Below are positions 20,917 to 32,636 of a stretch of 64,000 bases of DNA, piece after piece. This stretch comes from Ricordea florida. Taxonomy: Eukaryota; Cnidaria; Anthozoa; Corallimorpharia; Ricordeidae. The first letter of the stretch is position 1. Every line of letters begins with the position of its first letter. The stretch is from the NCBI GenBank assembly GCA_949710005.1, contig OX453277.1, positions 4,056,501 through 4,120,500 of the forward strand, read 5' to 3'. Under the pieces are notes generated by a model. That model was given only the letters and a program-made list of their open reading frames with translations, was not told the origin of the DNA and did not search any database. The position numbers and the translations under genes are program-made.

Positions 20917-21671
20917 TTAAGGGGACCGTCTAGTCAGATTTTTTGTTAATTTTCGGTCATCCAACCATTTTTTATATTTTCACTTAAAACTATAGTTTAA
21001 CACATCTACTTTAAGTTTTCGAAGTCTTTTTCACATAAATTGCCCTGTGAAAGCTGGTAAAAGCGATTTTCGTGATGTAGTCTGCCAATGGCGATCGGTT
21101 GCCATGGAAACGGTTAAGGAATAATTTAAATTTGTGCCAACTTTAAGAGCATTTTTCTCAAATTTGCCCTTTTCCGGAAGTAGGCATCTGCCCGTAACTA
21201 TTTTTTCTTAAGTATATGACCAATTGCTGTGAAATTTGGCACAGACTGCCTTTAGGATGTAAACGAAATTGGATTAAGTTAAATACTTGAGGAGATATCT
21301 GTTCTACACCCATATTTGGAAGTATTTGGTTGCCATGGGAACACTAATAGCCTTACCCCGAAACCGCTCCATAGGATTATAGTTCAATCCATGTTAGTTA
21401 TGGATAGAAAGTGAAATTCATTTTCAATGAATTGTGCACATAACAAGTATGTGGGGCAGACGGCAACCCTCAGCTGATAAGATCAAATTCAGGAGTTAAT
21501 CATTAACTATCTTTTAACTATTTCATCTCAAATTACACCTTCCTGTGTAGGTCATCCTGAAGGGATGCTGTGGTGAAAATTTCATTGTTTTCTATAAAAT
21601 CGTTACAGAGCTCTGTTATTTTAAAGATGCTTAGAACATTTCTCTGAAATTTGACTAGACTGCCCCCTCAA
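20917..21671. mobile_element. candidate MITE of about 750 bp
   Basis: The left end AAGGGGACCGTCTAGTCAGATTT and the right end AAATTTGACTAGACTGCCCCCT are imperfect inverted repeats of about 22 bases. The flanks are TTAA and TCAA, hinting at a TTAA target site with one change. It has no coding capacity. The mirror is 37102-37856. Confidence 0.4.
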
Positions 21672-21759
21672 TTGGGCCTCATGACTCTTCTGCGCCTTCA
21701 CCCGTGCAAGATACCAACACAAAACCATCTAATGATCATGTTTCATTTTGGCAAACGCG

Positions 21760-22874
21760 ATGGATTTCGACCTGTCTTTCCCCACTGTAGATGAAAATGA
21801 CTACGTAAAAGTCCCGCTAGCTTCTACAATGGAGGCGATATCTATCTGTGCCTGTCTTTTTACACCACTAGCCCAACTCAATGAACTGCTGACCGCGTTA
21901 AGAATTACATCCCCTGAAGTTACCCAAGCTCTCGTCTTACCTTACAATTGCGGGCTCCTTCACGTTCTTCATGATTCTATCGTAACGATCCGACTGTTCT
22001 ACTAGGGAAAGGAAACTAAAATGTAGTGTGACGCTGTTCGTTTTACTGTACAGTTTAGTTCTAACACATTTATCTGTGGATCAAACCATACAGTGTGACC
22101 ATTGTTTGGTAAGCTACTGAACAGCACTATACTCTGGTGATGTTTGTTATATCATGCAGCATGAACTTTTTTCCAACCGTCAACCAAACCATGCATTGTG
22201 ATCTTGAAAGCTACCGAACAATACTGTACTCAGTACAATATTGGCTTCAGATCCCGCTGGAAAAACAAAAAAGACCTTTCTCGTGTGATGCCATAAGCAA
22301 TATTTTCCCGTTTGCAGCAGGGACGAATATTATTTTTAGTCTTGCTCTTAATATTTTTTAACTGTTAAAGGATTTTGCAGGACATCGCACACTTTTTCCA
22401 CATTAAAGACGGAAGAAAGCTTGGACGTTTCTTTATGTCACATGGGAAGGGAGCGGTGGTCACCTTCAAGCCAACGTTAACGGTGAATTTAGTTCCAGGC
22501 CGACTGCCTCTTATTTTCAAAACAATTTCATTTTTCCTGACAATTCTAAGGTTGTTATTGGACAGAAGACTGAACCTGATGGCATGATGAGCAACCCTTT
22601 CAAGGCTCATCTCCAGTCTAATATAATTTATTCCTTTTCTTTGTTAGTTAGGGTCAGGTACATTGTTAAGAATGCTTTGTGTCCTTCGTTTTACGTCAGT
22701 TGTGTGAATAAATTATATTACACTAAAGATGGGCAACCTTCTCAAAGGTTATATGTCAGAGGTCAATATCTAGAGCAATGTGTTACAACAATGGGAGGTG
22801 ACCAATCTGTAAGAGCAAGTCAAAAGGTTTTAGGGAATGTAAACGTTGACGAAATTTTGCTTCAACCAAAATAG
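21760..22874 (+). pseudogene. possible LamG/pentraxin-like exons (left-arm copy)
   Basis: Two pieces recall the laminin-G/pentraxin fold. Around 21760-21860 the frame reads FPTVDENDYVKVPLASTMEAISICACL, like the first strands of such domains (DY-V-LP...FTLC-W). From 22409 another frame reads KAWTFLYVTWEGSGG, then HLQANVNG, then NSKVVIGQKTEPDGMM, like the middle strands (W..VCVTW...G...VNG...LVLGQ). An acceptor-like CATTAAAG precedes the second piece. I see no signal peptide, no clear donor sites and no complete domain, so this may be a decayed gene or an unresolved gene model. Both pieces are repeated in the mirror at 35899-37013. Confidence 0.35.
22040..22132 (+). repeat. interspersed repeat, copy B (CTGTGGATCAAACCAT family)
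   Basis: Aligns with the reverse complement of 14933-15027 over about 90 bases, including TTTGGTAAGCTACTGAAC. A weaker third copy follows at 22187-22230. The mirror is 36641-36733. Confidence 0.5.
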
Positions 22875-23017
22875 AACGATATCTTCCGTGCCCTTCGTCC
22901 CGCTCTGTTCATGTTTTTGCCCATTTTCTCTGTCTCCTCTCCACGTAGAATTATTTTGGAAACGAATGCGGGATAACCCATAGAACCCGCAGAAAACAAT
23001 GTAACAGAAGTTATTTA

Positions 23018-23475
23018 ATGCAAATGAATATATGAAAGACCACATATTTGAACTGCGGATTAATATGGAATAACATTAAATGATCATCGCAGTTATGTAC
23101 ACAACTTAAGCAGCTGTGAATTTTTAAAGCCTGAAAAAAAAACTCAGGCCTGAACGGGATTCGAACCCAAGACCAGCTGCTTAAGTTGTGTACATAACTG
23201 CGATGATCATTTAATGTTATTACATATTAATCAGCAGTTCAAATATATGGTCTTTCATATATTCATTTGCATCATTCTTCTTCATCTACGGTATATAACA
23301 AACTCAGACTATGACCAGCTCCCAGTTGGCTTGATAGCTCAGTTGGTAGAGCACTGCTCCGGTATCGCAGAGGTCACGGGTTCGAATCCCGTTCGGGCCT
23401 GAGTTTTTTTCAGGCTTTAAAAATTCACAGCTGCTTAAGTTGTGTACATAACTGCGATGATCATTTAATGTTATT
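23018..23475 (+). mobile_element. composite tRNA-derived SINE unit with inverted head, 14-bp target duplication
   Basis: A perfect 14-bp direct repeat ACAGAAGTTATTTA flanks the unit (23004-23017 and 23476-23489). Inside, a minus-strand SINE piece (23018 to about 23172) is followed by a plus-strand SINE 3' tail (about 23176-23275) and then a complete plus-strand SINE whose head is 23328-23400. The head folds as a tRNA cloverleaf with a 7-bp acceptor stem (two G-U pairs), A box TAGCTCAGTTGG, B box GGTTCGAATCC and apparent anticodon GGT. The first two pieces form a hairpin with stems near 100 bp. The single target duplication means the unit was inserted as one piece. The mirror is 35298-35755. 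Confidence 0.8.
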
Positions 23476-23489
23476 ACAGAAGTTATTTA

Positions 23490-26136
23490 GTTGATTCAAA
23501 GAATTCCCTTACAAAAATACGCCTTGATCCATTCACTTTGGCACAGACAGCTTGCGTAGTGTTAAGTTTTACTGTTAACTCTGACTTAGTAGTTTAGTTA
23601 AGTTTTGTGGCAAAAACGTCACCTCTATTTCTAATTTTTTGAATATTTAATTTCAATGTACACTGCTTTACGACTTAGTTTATCTTTATTTGGACGCTGT
23701 TCCACTTGCTCACGCACAACTGACTGTCATATGCAACAAGCACTGGGATCGAAATTGTTTTATCTTAAGTCACACATGAAGGCAAGCCAGCTTGTTTCAC
23801 GGCGTAATCTGCAAAATTCTTTTCACATACACAAATTTCCTTAACTGTATAAACACAGCCTTAACTAGCTCTGTGTACCAATTCTCCTTCCGTCATCATT
23901 GCTGATTGTATGGCAAGCAACGCTTACTTATTCTATGGGGTTTCGCCGCAAGACAAAAACACAAAGGCAGGTAGGGTGAGGTGCTTGAATGCCCTTTTCA
24001 TTGCGCTTTACACATGAATCGGTGGAGACAGGAGCCTATCAGAACGCCTTTAACACGGTAATCGAGGCTCTTCTTTGTAATTTTTTTCGAGAGTTTGGTT
24101 ATGGAGCTTTTATACAACTTACAAAGAACTCGTGAATATTTGATGGCCTTAAGTCAATAAAGTAATGTACATCACATTAGAAAGTGCAGGACTCGAGCAA
24201 GCAAAAAATAAACATTTACTACCACTCGTTCTCTTACTACCCAGTGCATTTACATGAGTTATTTAAAGTAAGAAGGTGACGAAAAACACACAAAAAGAAA
24301 ATGCTACTTGAACAGTTTGTAAGCTTTGTAGTATGATTGGTTGATAACAGCCAGGAGCCCCGGTATTAAGGCGAAGGTTAACGCTAACAAGACGATCTAA
24401 GATCGTAAGTCGGACAACAGGTAGACGTGCTGTGATGAGTGTTGACCACTTATGGTGCGGAGTGGTCCAAAAAAGAAATGCTAAGGGTACCAAGGTCCTG
24501 GTTTCCAACGTGGCATTTTTGTTGTCGTTTCCTCGAGTTTCATCGCGAGGCACCTTGTCTTTATCAGCAAAAGCTCTTCTGTCACTCTCCACATTTTCTG
24601 TTCACTGGTAACTCGTTTGATTTCCGGTTTGATTCTAGTGAGACATTCGCTAAATCATTTGATTCTTTTGCTATTTTCAGTTCGCGGAACGACCCCTTTC
24701 GAAGTATACGTCATTACACACGCCATCTTTTAGAGTGGGTCTACCACGAACGGTCTGTGGGTCTGTATGTTTGAGCGTAGAAAAGATGACACCATTTGTT
24801 TTCAACATATTCGCCATCGACTTCGACATCGTAAAAAGAAGTTTGCGCCCGTATTACGTGTCTGCGGCATTCCCCATTGCACGTGACTGCGATTTGCGAT
24901 GAAGCTCGAGGGTAAACCTATAGTCGGTTGCCCGACTAAAAAGCTAGACATGCCTCGTCGTGTTCTGTACTGTTCTGTTGTGCAATTTATGACACAACCT
25001 CTAACTCTTAATGTCTGAAAAGTAAAATATTTGGGAATTAAAGAGATATATAAAAGCCTTTTTTTAAAAAGAAGAATGTCAAGAATGAGTTTGTATTTAG
25101 TCTGGGAGAGTGTAATAAGTTACCACTGATAGCCTCTCCGAACAAATTAAAACTTAGCCATCCTAATCGTGATCCTCGTATTTTAGTTAATTCTTGTCAT
25201 CCGTATAATCAGTCTCTTTGGATATTTCTGGTGTCTTGATAAGAATGATTGCATTGGCTGTCGGTCCATTATTTTCCACGGCTATCGTCGGCGGACTCGC
25301 TAATTCTGTTTATAGAGGTCGTCCAGCTGTTGTTGACACCATCGCTAAAAACTCGATTAATTAAGTATGAATATTTAACATTCTTCGAAACATTGGCAAC
25401 CCGGAATAAACGAAAATGGAAAGTTACGCACAAATGATAAATGAAATTGTATGGCAGGTAGATATGTTCACCAGCTATAAATTAAAACAAATTCCAACCA
25501 ATTTAATTCTAATTACGAATTTGGCAGGTGTCAGGAACCCTGCGTGACAATTTCAAGAAGAATGTGCAAAATTACTATAAACCTTTATACAAATTGACGC
25601 TGTTTTGGTGACCCAAAGATCCTGTTTTGGAACTCGGCGACTGTTTTCAAAAGTACCCCTGGTTCATCATTGCAAGAAGATCTAGATGTTAACAAGTTTG
25701 AAAAATAACTTAAGGATTCGCCAGAAAAGAAAGAAAATAGTCACCAAGATATTCATCTTAGGCGCGGCCGTTGTAGAGGTGTTGATGTCGTCATTCATGA
25801 GCTATAAAAATTCTTGTCTTCATAAATTTGTATTTGCGAAAGAATCACACCCACTTCGTTGTTCACAAGCATGACACTTTGTGGCGGGAAATATGACACA
25901 ATGGATATTAACCAATTGCGTTGCTTCGTATAAATAGCCGTGATTACGATGAAAGTATCTGATTGGTGAAATAGTTTGTTGTAATACCAATCACGTGATT
26001 TAATTAGACTCGAACGGATCCACAGCGTCGGATGGTCAAACTGTTGTCCCGCTGGTCGAGGTGTTGATTTCTGGTACAATTTTTTTGGTACAATTTTTTT
26101 GGTTCAAGTTTGTGTTAGAAAGCAGAATTATACCAA
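23490..26136. other. gene-free part of left arm, 5' flank of FERM gene
   Basis: I see no gene. Open stretches on both strands at 24263-24774 overlap each other and have no recognisable domain. Bases near 26077-26106 hold a short tandem GGTACAATTTTTTT just before the FERM start. The mirror is 32637-35283. Confidence 0.5.
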
Positions 26137-27325
26137 ATGCCGGGTACTACAACAGAAACTACGGAAAGCCCACCGGCTTCTCCTTCGCAGCAAACTAGTA
26201 GGAAACCTTCACGCAATCGCCTTCCATGCCAAGTGACGCTTCTTGATGGCACGGTTTTGACCACCGATCAAATGCAGGTAAAAAGCTACATGCTACAAAA
26301 GTTCCTTTGGTCTCAAGCTGATTTCAAGCATGTTTTAAAACGTATTTTGTGTTGTTCGTGCCGCGTGTTTTTCCGTTGCATATGAATATGCCCATCATTT
26401 AGTGTCTAGATTTCCAATGAATAGAATTGTTATTAATGCAAACGTTGGAATTGCTATACTGTTAAATGGATTTTTATCCGGTCCGAATTCAAACATAAGT
26501 CTACAAATAGCAGCTCAGCAGAAGGTTTTAAGTAACCGAATACCCGTTTTCGACGTTATGATGCGTTCGAATGTTCCTTTCAAAGATCGAGATTTGAAAG
26601 CGAAAACATGGCTGCCCTCTATCTAAGTTTTCAATTCAAATCATAGCTTAAAATACATACGTCAGTGTTGTATATTTTGTTCCAAATACTGCTGAATTCC
26701 ACTGATCTGATCAACAAATTGTCTTCGGTGAAATCAAATATTTTCCTTTAACGCCCTTGTTGCCTTGTAATGGAAGAACGCAGTCAGAAATTTTGAAGCT
26801 TTGTGGCTCTAAAATCTGTTGAGAAAGTCATTTGCTCGTATATTTCAGCGTTTGCAGTCACGTGTTTCTTGCAAATTCTCTTAAGGCTGCCTGCATGGAT
26901 AGGTTGCCTATCACCTTAGCAGAACGTTATTACTTGAACTTTCTTCAAAATTTCGGAGTATCCTTTCCAAAGTTAGGCTGTTTACATACTTGCACGTTTT
27001 GCTCATATTTACGGATAAACAACTTTATTGTGAAATCTAGCGCGCATGGGGTTCTTCAGCGATTAACGGGAAAATAGTCAATCATTTTTAACTTTCAAAG
27101 TTCCTCTAAGAGTCCAGCGATCGTGTTTTTGGGCGCTCGCGATGTTGAAAAGCCTACGAAATTTAAAATACGTTCGACTTGCATTCGCTTTTCAATTTAC
27201 CTATAATATTTTGCTAATTGTTTCTTTAATGTTTTTCTCCAAAGAAAAATGCCAAAGGCTTGGACCTTATGCTTTGGGTGACAAGGCAACTGAATATTTC
27301 AAAATACAAACAAAATACAACATAA
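26137..27325 (+). pseudogene. truncated 5' duplicate of the FERM gene (exon 1 and part of exon 2)
   Basis: Exon 1 (26137-26277, 47 codons, donor CAG|GTAAAA) and the first 57 nt of exon 2 (27245-27301) match the intact right-arm gene. The arm then ends and the spacer's opposite strand follows, so the frame adds seven unrelated codons and stops at 27325. A spliced product would be about 73 residues, with only the start of the F1 lobe. The promoter region is duplicated too, so this copy could still be transcribed into the spacer, antisense to the real gene. It was created by the inverted duplication. Confidence 0.85.
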
Positions 27326-30300
27326 CCTATGTTAGTTTTGCTGTTGACTTGTCACCCAGTTAACCACATTTAAGTTTCTTATCACAAGTTCACTGTATTA
27401 TTCTGTGAAGGATGTATTTTCTGGCACTGTCACCAGCAGACTCAGACACGTTATATATTACAACTTCTTCCTTTGTCTAACGTATTCTCTTTGATGTGGA
27501 TCATGATGTCTTGACTGATTAGTGAAAGATAAAGAAAAAACCTGCATGTGAACCACAGTAACTGCTGCCCGAGTATTTCTACACAGGTCTCTAAATTAAT
27601 CTTATCAAAGCAGAAATAAGGTAACACTAGGTCCACATCGTACCCGAGCAGGATGCGCATCAACTCCATACATAACAAGTTTGCCTGCTGCAACTTTCAA
27701 GTACTGCAGATCGGCTTCTTCAGGAGTTAAGCCCCTAAAAAGACAAACCATCTTAAGATTTAAGGGTTGCATGAATTAAAGCTGAAATGGCTAAGCAAAG
27801 ACTAAGTGAAAATGCACAAAGATCTATAATGTTCTCACCTGTTTTCCTGATGAAGCTCTTTAATTTTGTCCAGAAGTTCCTGGGTCTAAAAGGGATTATT
27901 GAGAATGACAACATTTAGTTAGATGGAAAAATAACGATCACAGCTCATGTGGAAAATTATGACATTTGTAAATAGATCCATTCATGAGGATATCAAAACT
28001 ATGCCAAAAAATGTACAGACTTGACAGATTTAAAGTAACATCTTACCTGATTTGGTGAGAAAATCATCCCATCTAGGTAGTCACTACCATGTTCTCGTGG
28101 TTCATAGTCCCCAACATCGCCTAAAAAGTTCAAACAAATTACTTAAAATCTATGTACAGACCACATTCAATAACACGATAGAGCAAAATCAAACATGGCA
28201 GAAAAAAACTCTACTGTTTTTCATACCTTGAACAACATAAGATCCTAATACAGCTTGGTTGCCAAAAGTACATGGTAACCTGTCAAATATACTATGTTAT
28301 TAAAACTCCAGGTACATCAAAATGCCTTCAGTAGGGAAGTGTAATATTCCCTATCAACAATACTGATGTGAACAAAAAGATTGGTGTCAGCCTTTCCACT
28401 TACCTTCCAGAGTTAATGTCATCTCTTATCTGCATACACATCAGATACCTTTTAGGAAAAAGTAAATCAAACAGTCAAGCCAAAAATTGCAAAAATGATC
28501 ATCACAGAAGTTCACATTGACAATGGGATGCAGCCAAAATAGGAATTTTGTAACAGCCATTCAAGCAAAGGTCGAAAGTGAGACAAGCCAATATGTGCCA
28601 ACTTGTAACAAAGATAACAATTCACAATCACGAAAATAATAACATTAATATTAGTTAATTTTTACGTGTACCGCAAAATCTCAACTCAAGAGGCCTCGTG
28701 GGCCCAATGAGGATAACTGAGTGCATAAAATCTCGGTTATAAAATTGTTCTTAACTAGCTTATGCAAAACCAACTCTTTCCATGAAAAAAATGAAACAGA
28801 CAAAGAAACTTCAGTTAAACATTCGTAAAATCCAGAACTTTATAGACACTTGCAGTTCCAGGTGGAAGACTAAAACACAAACCATAAAGGTTAAAAAATA
28901 CCATAAAGGTCACTGATAACCTTTTTGCGTGCCTTTAAGAAAATGTTTCCTAAGTGCATCATTTTTGGTGAAACCATGGCTACCTATAAATTTATGGAAA
29001 GGTTGTGAAATGTAGAATCCAAATATATAAAAGACTTGGAAATTTATAGCTTAGGTTAGCACGCAGAAGCCTTCAAACTTGAAAGCGCTGATGTTCACTT
29101 TGCTGCATTACCCACCTCCACATTATCTCTTACAACAAAAAAACAAAGAGCAAAGAGGTGTCACAGTAATAATATTTCAAATATTTTTAAAGCCAGACAC
29201 TTTTGTGCACCAATATCCTATGATCATTTTGGCCAAATTCCCTAAAAATTCCACAAATCTACAACTCTATTAATTCACTAGAAGTAAGGTTATTCTTGAA
29301 AAAATAAACCCCACATTTTTAGGCCAAAACGATTTAACAAGTTTACTAGTTTTACCAGTCGTGCAAAACACAAGATTTGTAATAAAAAAAAATAGACATT
29401 TTCTGCTAGAAAATATGTTCTAAAGTGATGTTTAGAAGAAAACCAGTAGAGTGGACAAACTCATGTTAGCTTTTACAATTTTGCAAAATTCCACCCCAAA
29501 AAGGTTACCAGTAGCCTTAAATAATTAGTATTGTCATTATTGCCACATACTTTGAATGACACACTGAACAATGAAGATAGAAAACAGCAGCTGAACTCAA
29601 AATTTCTATTAATTGTAAACATAACATAAAATTTACTACTTGAGTACATACCTTGCGTAGTCCGTCTTGATTTGTGATGGCACTGGTTCGTAAAATTTGA
29701 CAGCCAAAGCGAAACTAGGTGTAGCACCTATTAAGAAAAAATTAGAAGGAACGCAGAAAACCAGTACTTATTACTATTAAAATTATAATAGGCTTGAAAA
29801 TATTTTGCTTTATTGTCCCAAATAGTGAAATTTAAAATTTAAATTATCATTTCACAATCACTGCTCTTAGAAAGTGACAGATATTGTGAAAAAATTATAA
29901 AGTTCTCTCAAACAATGAAAACAAACAACACCAGTTCTCACTAGAAATCGAGAAGCAACTTTAGTTGAACTTTTATAGACAGTTACATTTATCTAACTCT
30001 AAGTCTCTTTCAGAAATTATTGATCTCAATTAGTTCATTTTTACAAAATTAAATGCAAATATTGGTATGGTCCTTGACCCATATACTAAAACAACAAGTG
30101 AAATGCCATAGCCTGTTTGGAGGCGTGGGAAAAATAGCACTTCTCACTACCCCATTTATCATTCTCTTTTCCCATACAAAGCTAATGTTTTAATTATGAA
30201 AACCTGGAAAAGGCTAAAGATGCTAGGCAGCTACACTTGAACATGAGCTTCATTCTTTACTATCTTATCTTACAAGATATTTTTATGTATATCAGAAGCC

Positions 30301-31471
30301 AAAGAAATAAAAATCATTTATCTGTTTTGGATTACTATAGCAGGCTAAATGGTGTAATACAATGAGGAAAAGCTTTAATATATTTACAATCATAACACAT
30401 TATAGTAGTTTCTATGACTGTGGGCATTTCTAGGCGGTTATGCACACAAATTAATTTGGCAAGTTTTCAACTGGTTTAATGTGGAAAACACTCATAACCT
30501 TGAGTAATAGATGGAGGTGTTTAGTCTTTATTAATAAACGCATTCCTTTCGATAGGAAAGTAAATTCACTTGTTATTCATAAATATTGCTTGACAGACCG
30601 AGAATCCTACAGCTACTGACAAGAAAACAATGAACCCACAACATATCATTTCTCAAAATACCTTTTTCAAACAGTTATAACAAAACAAGAATCAGACTAT
30701 AGCACTTTTTGTGCTTGCAGGGACAGCTCGTCTTAAGCTAAAGATGCTGTAATAATTGCCTGAAGTAAATGTGCTGTAAATAAAGAAGTACATAATTATA
30801 TTTGCTGCTTGCTCCGAGAGAAATTTAGTTTGAATTCGTAAATAAAGCAATAACAAGATCAGGAAAATTTTAGGTAACTTCTTCATGACTTTTGAGTATT
30901 AACTGACGGACGCTTCAAACAAAGAGCCAAAATCGACAAGGTGGTGTTCAATTCTACGTGGCTGTTTTTTCTTTATCAAGGAGTTGATGGTAATTTTCAT
31001 TACAATAGATGTGGGTGTGGTACGAGAACTTATTGGAGGTTCCGTTTCTCACAATATCGCTACCTTTGAGCTGGCTTGTTATTTTCTTCTGAGGATCAAG
31101 CCAATACTGCAAGAAACAAAGAAAACGGGCATTAAATAACTATTACAAATCTGCATCCTTCGACGTGTGGTCTGTCGTAACAATTTGCTCAACAACAAAT
31201 ACTATTGTAAATTATTACTAAGCTCAGTCACGCAAGTTTGCCATTTGTAAACTACCGAGAAAGTTCTTTGTTAGGGAGACTTCGACGAAAAACTCTACTT
31301 GAAAAGCCACTGAGCAAGGTACAACTAAAGGTGCCTTTTACACGAAACAACAAAAAAGACGGCGTCTATTAGCTTAGCCTGCACAAACGCAATACAAAAT
31401 AAAAGGTTCACAGAAATCTATACCTTCTCTCCCTTCTTGTCCTCCCATAACAGCCCAAAGTACTCTTTCTC
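27302..31471. other. unique spacer (loop) of the palindrome
   Basis: 4,170 bases present once. It holds FERM exons 3-9 and most of exon 2 on the minus strand, plus AT-rich introns. The largest intron is 29728-31063, where I see no other gene. I found no repeats shared with the arms. The FERM gene therefore enters from the right arm and has no continuation beyond 27302. Confidence 0.9.
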
Positions 31472-32636
31472 TGAAATATTCAGTTGCCTTGTCACCCAAA
31501 GCATAAGGTCCAAGCCTTTGGCATTTTTCTTTGGAGAAAAACATTAAAGAAACAATTAGCAAAATATTATAGGTAAATTGAAAAGCGAATGCAAGTCGAA
31601 CGTATTTTAAATTTCGTAGGCTTTTCAACATCGCGAGCGCCCAAAAACACGATCGCTGGACTCTTAGAGGAACTTTGAAAGTTAAAAATGATTGACTATT
31701 TTCCCGTTAATCGCTGAAGAACCCCATGCGCGCTAGATTTCACAATAAAGTTGTTTATCCGTAAATATGAGCAAAACGTGCAAGTATGTAAACAGCCTAA
31801 CTTTGGAAAGGATACTCCGAAATTTTGAAGAAAGTTCAAGTAATAACGTTCTGCTAAGGTGATAGGCAACCTATCCATGCAGGCAGCCTTAAGAGAATTT
31901 GCAAGAAACACGTGACTGCAAACGCTGAAATATACGAGCAAATGACTTTCTCAACAGATTTTAGAGCCACAAAGCTTCAAAATTTCTGACTGCGTTCTTC
32001 CATTACAAGGCAACAAAGGCGTTAAAGGAAAATATTTGATTTCACCGAAGACAATTTGTTGATCAGATCAGTGGAATTCAGCAGTATTTGGAACAAAATA
32101 TACAACACTGACGTATGTATTTTAAGCTATGATTTGAATTGAAAACTTAGATAGAGGGCAGCCATGTTTTCGCTTTCAAATCTCGATCTTTGAAAGGAAC
32201 ATTCGAACGCATCATAACGTCGAAAACGGGTATTCGGTTACTTAAAACCTTCTGCTGAGCTGCTATTTGTAGACTTATGTTTGAATTCGGACCGGATAAA
32301 AATCCATTTAACAGTATAGCAATTCCAACGTTTGCATTAATAACAATTCTATTCATTGGAAATCTAGACACTAAATGATGGGCATATTCATATGCAACGG
32401 AAAAACACGCGGCACGAACAACACAAAATACGTTTTAAAACATGCTTGAAATCAGCTTGAGACCAAAGGAACTTTTGTAGCATGTAGCTTTTTACCTGCA
32501 TTTGATCGGTGGTCAAAACCGTGCCATCAAGAAGCGTCACTTGGCATGGAAGGCGATTGCGTGAAGGTTTCCTACTAGTTTGCTGCGAAGGAGAAGCCGG
32601 TGGGCTTTCCGTAGTTTCTGTTGTAGTACCCGGCAT
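27644..32636 (-). CDS. band 4.1-type FERM domain protein, nine 5' exons; 3' part missing
   Basis: Exons in transcript order are 32496-32636, 31424-31528, 31064-31106, 29652-29727, 28404-28448, 28227-28279, 28047-28120, 27839-27885 and 27644-27734. They make 675 nt or 225 codons, with matching phases and GT-AG borders. The protein has a Ser/Thr/Pro-rich start, then an F1 lobe (LPCQVTLLDGT; NISEKEYFGLLWED; YWLDPQKKITSQLKG) and an F2 lobe (YLMCMQIRDDINSGRLPCTF, LGSYVVQGDVGDYE, FSPNQTQELLDKIKELH, RGLTPEEADLQYLKVA, MYGVDAHPA). FERM proteins link membrane proteins to the actin cortex. The F3 lobe and all C-terminal exons should follow exon 9, but only about 340 bases of its intron remain before the palindrome begins. 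As assembled the gene is broken. The exact 4.1 subfamily is not decided. Confidence 0.85.

Larger units (their letters stand above)
7734..27301. repeat. left arm of a 19.6-kb near-perfect palindrome
   Basis: The reverse complement of this segment is found at 31472-51039. Any position x here pairs with 58773-x, and all pairs I tested fit, so there is no net indel. A 12-base C run is even the same length in both arms (mirror near 47231-47242). The substitutions I noticed are at about 10565, 11916, 20671, 24340 and 26755. Outer identity stops exactly where the left Polinton ends. Inner identity stops inside exon 2 of the FERM gene. The arm contains a SINE fragment, a 979-bp MITE, the whole tyrosinase gene, foldback and SINE units, possible LamG exons and the 5' end of the FERM gene. 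Confidence 0.97.

Noticed and set aside
23328-23400. A functional tRNA gene with anticodon GGT
   Set aside because: The cloverleaf is good, but the base before the anticodon is C where a functional tRNA needs U, the anticodon stem has a mismatch, and the sequence runs straight into a SINE body with a 14-bp target duplication around the whole unit.
24263-24774. Overlapping open frames of about 110 codons on both strands
   Set aside because: They are mutual shadows with no domain, start context or splice signals, and both are simply mirrored in the other arm.
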